5,550 bases of DNA from JBAPRR01 sp049281195 (GTDB lineage Bacteria > Actinomycetota > Acidimicrobiia > Acidimicrobiales > CAVXTF01), in contig JBAPRR010000308.1 in the NCBI GenBank assembly GCA_049281195.1, positions 1-5,550 on the forward strand, in the 5' to 3' direction. Below, one piece after another: positions 5,476 through 5,550 of the stretch. The translations under genes were made by a program, and so were the position numbers. Within the stretch, counting starts at the first letter, position 1. The number at the start of each line of letters is the position of its first letter. Below the pieces are notes generated by a model. That model saw only the letters and a list, made by a program, of their open reading frames with translations, made no database searches and was not told the DNA's origin.

Positions 5476-5550
5476 GTTCCGCTCTGAGCCGCTGAAGCGG
5501 ATCGTCCGGGACAAAGGGCCGACGCCGAACAGGGGTTTCGCGAGATCCCC
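5437..5550. other. Unexplained right-edge segment after the DUF2332 break
   Basis: From about 5437 the sequence no longer continues the DUF2332 protein in any plus frame: stops occur at 5473 and 5485 (frame 1), 5465 (frame 2) and 5493 (frame 3). It contains a small hairpin, CCGCT-GA-AGCGG (5489-5500), and CCGCT recurs three times between 5469 and 5493. Two minus-strand frames are open from the right edge. One ends at TGA 5437-5439, exactly at the break; the other runs on as a shadow through the DUF2332 gene. The segment could be the end of a mobile element or of a neighbouring gene, but nothing is recognisable. Confidence 0.35.

Noticed and set aside
1..5550. Searched for tRNA or rRNA genes, CRISPR arrays, tandem repeats, riboswitches and complete insertion sequences
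   Set aside because: No cloverleaf, repeat-spacer pattern, conserved RNA motif or transposase was seen; nearly all of the window is accounted for by protein-coding genes.

Overview
The window looks like ordinary chromosome of a high-GC Gram-positive bacterium, most likely an actinomycete (Actinomycetota). The reasons are the G/C-rich third codon positions, a TTG start, GAGG-type ribosome binding sites, a DUF2332 protein (a mainly actinobacterial family), an S53 (sedolisin/kumamolisin) secreted protease, and a P-loop kinase of a type I associate with actinobacteria. The taxonomic call is inference.

Layout from left to right. At 1-615 (+) lies the C-terminal part of an acyl-CoA ligase of the AMP-forming (ANL) superfamily, closest in feel to the CaiC/DitJ-like group; its N-terminal two thirds lie outside the window. 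It converges, with one base between the stop codons, on a minus-strand gene at 617-1096 for a small exported protein I do not recognise. A 192-base gap (1097-1288) holds a plausible minus-strand promoter with a palindrome in its spacer, and a short inverted repeat. Next on the minus strand are a P-loop nucleotide kinase-like protein (1289-1828) and a secreted S53 serine-carboxyl protease (1829-3790). The protease is upstream in transcription, and its stop codon directly abuts the TTG start of the kinase, so the two are probably one transcript. After a 122-base gap comes a Gfo/Idh/MocA oxidoreductase (3913-4914, minus). A 63-base divergent gap separates it from a plus-strand DUF2332 gene (4978-5475) that keeps only about the first half of the family's usual length. 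Family-like sequence stops near base 5437, and the last ~114 bases are unexplained.

How the genes relate: the protease carries a signal peptide, an activation prodomain and all four active-site residues, so it should be exported as a zymogen. The small exported protein shares an almost identical leader/ribosome-binding segment with it. No clear shared pathway connects the ligase, oxidoreductase, kinase and DUF2332 protein. I found no tRNA, rRNA, CRISPR array, complete insertion sequence or recognisable defence system. The most useful points to follow up are the broken DUF2332 gene at the right edge, the unrecognised exported protein, and the protease-kinase junction.
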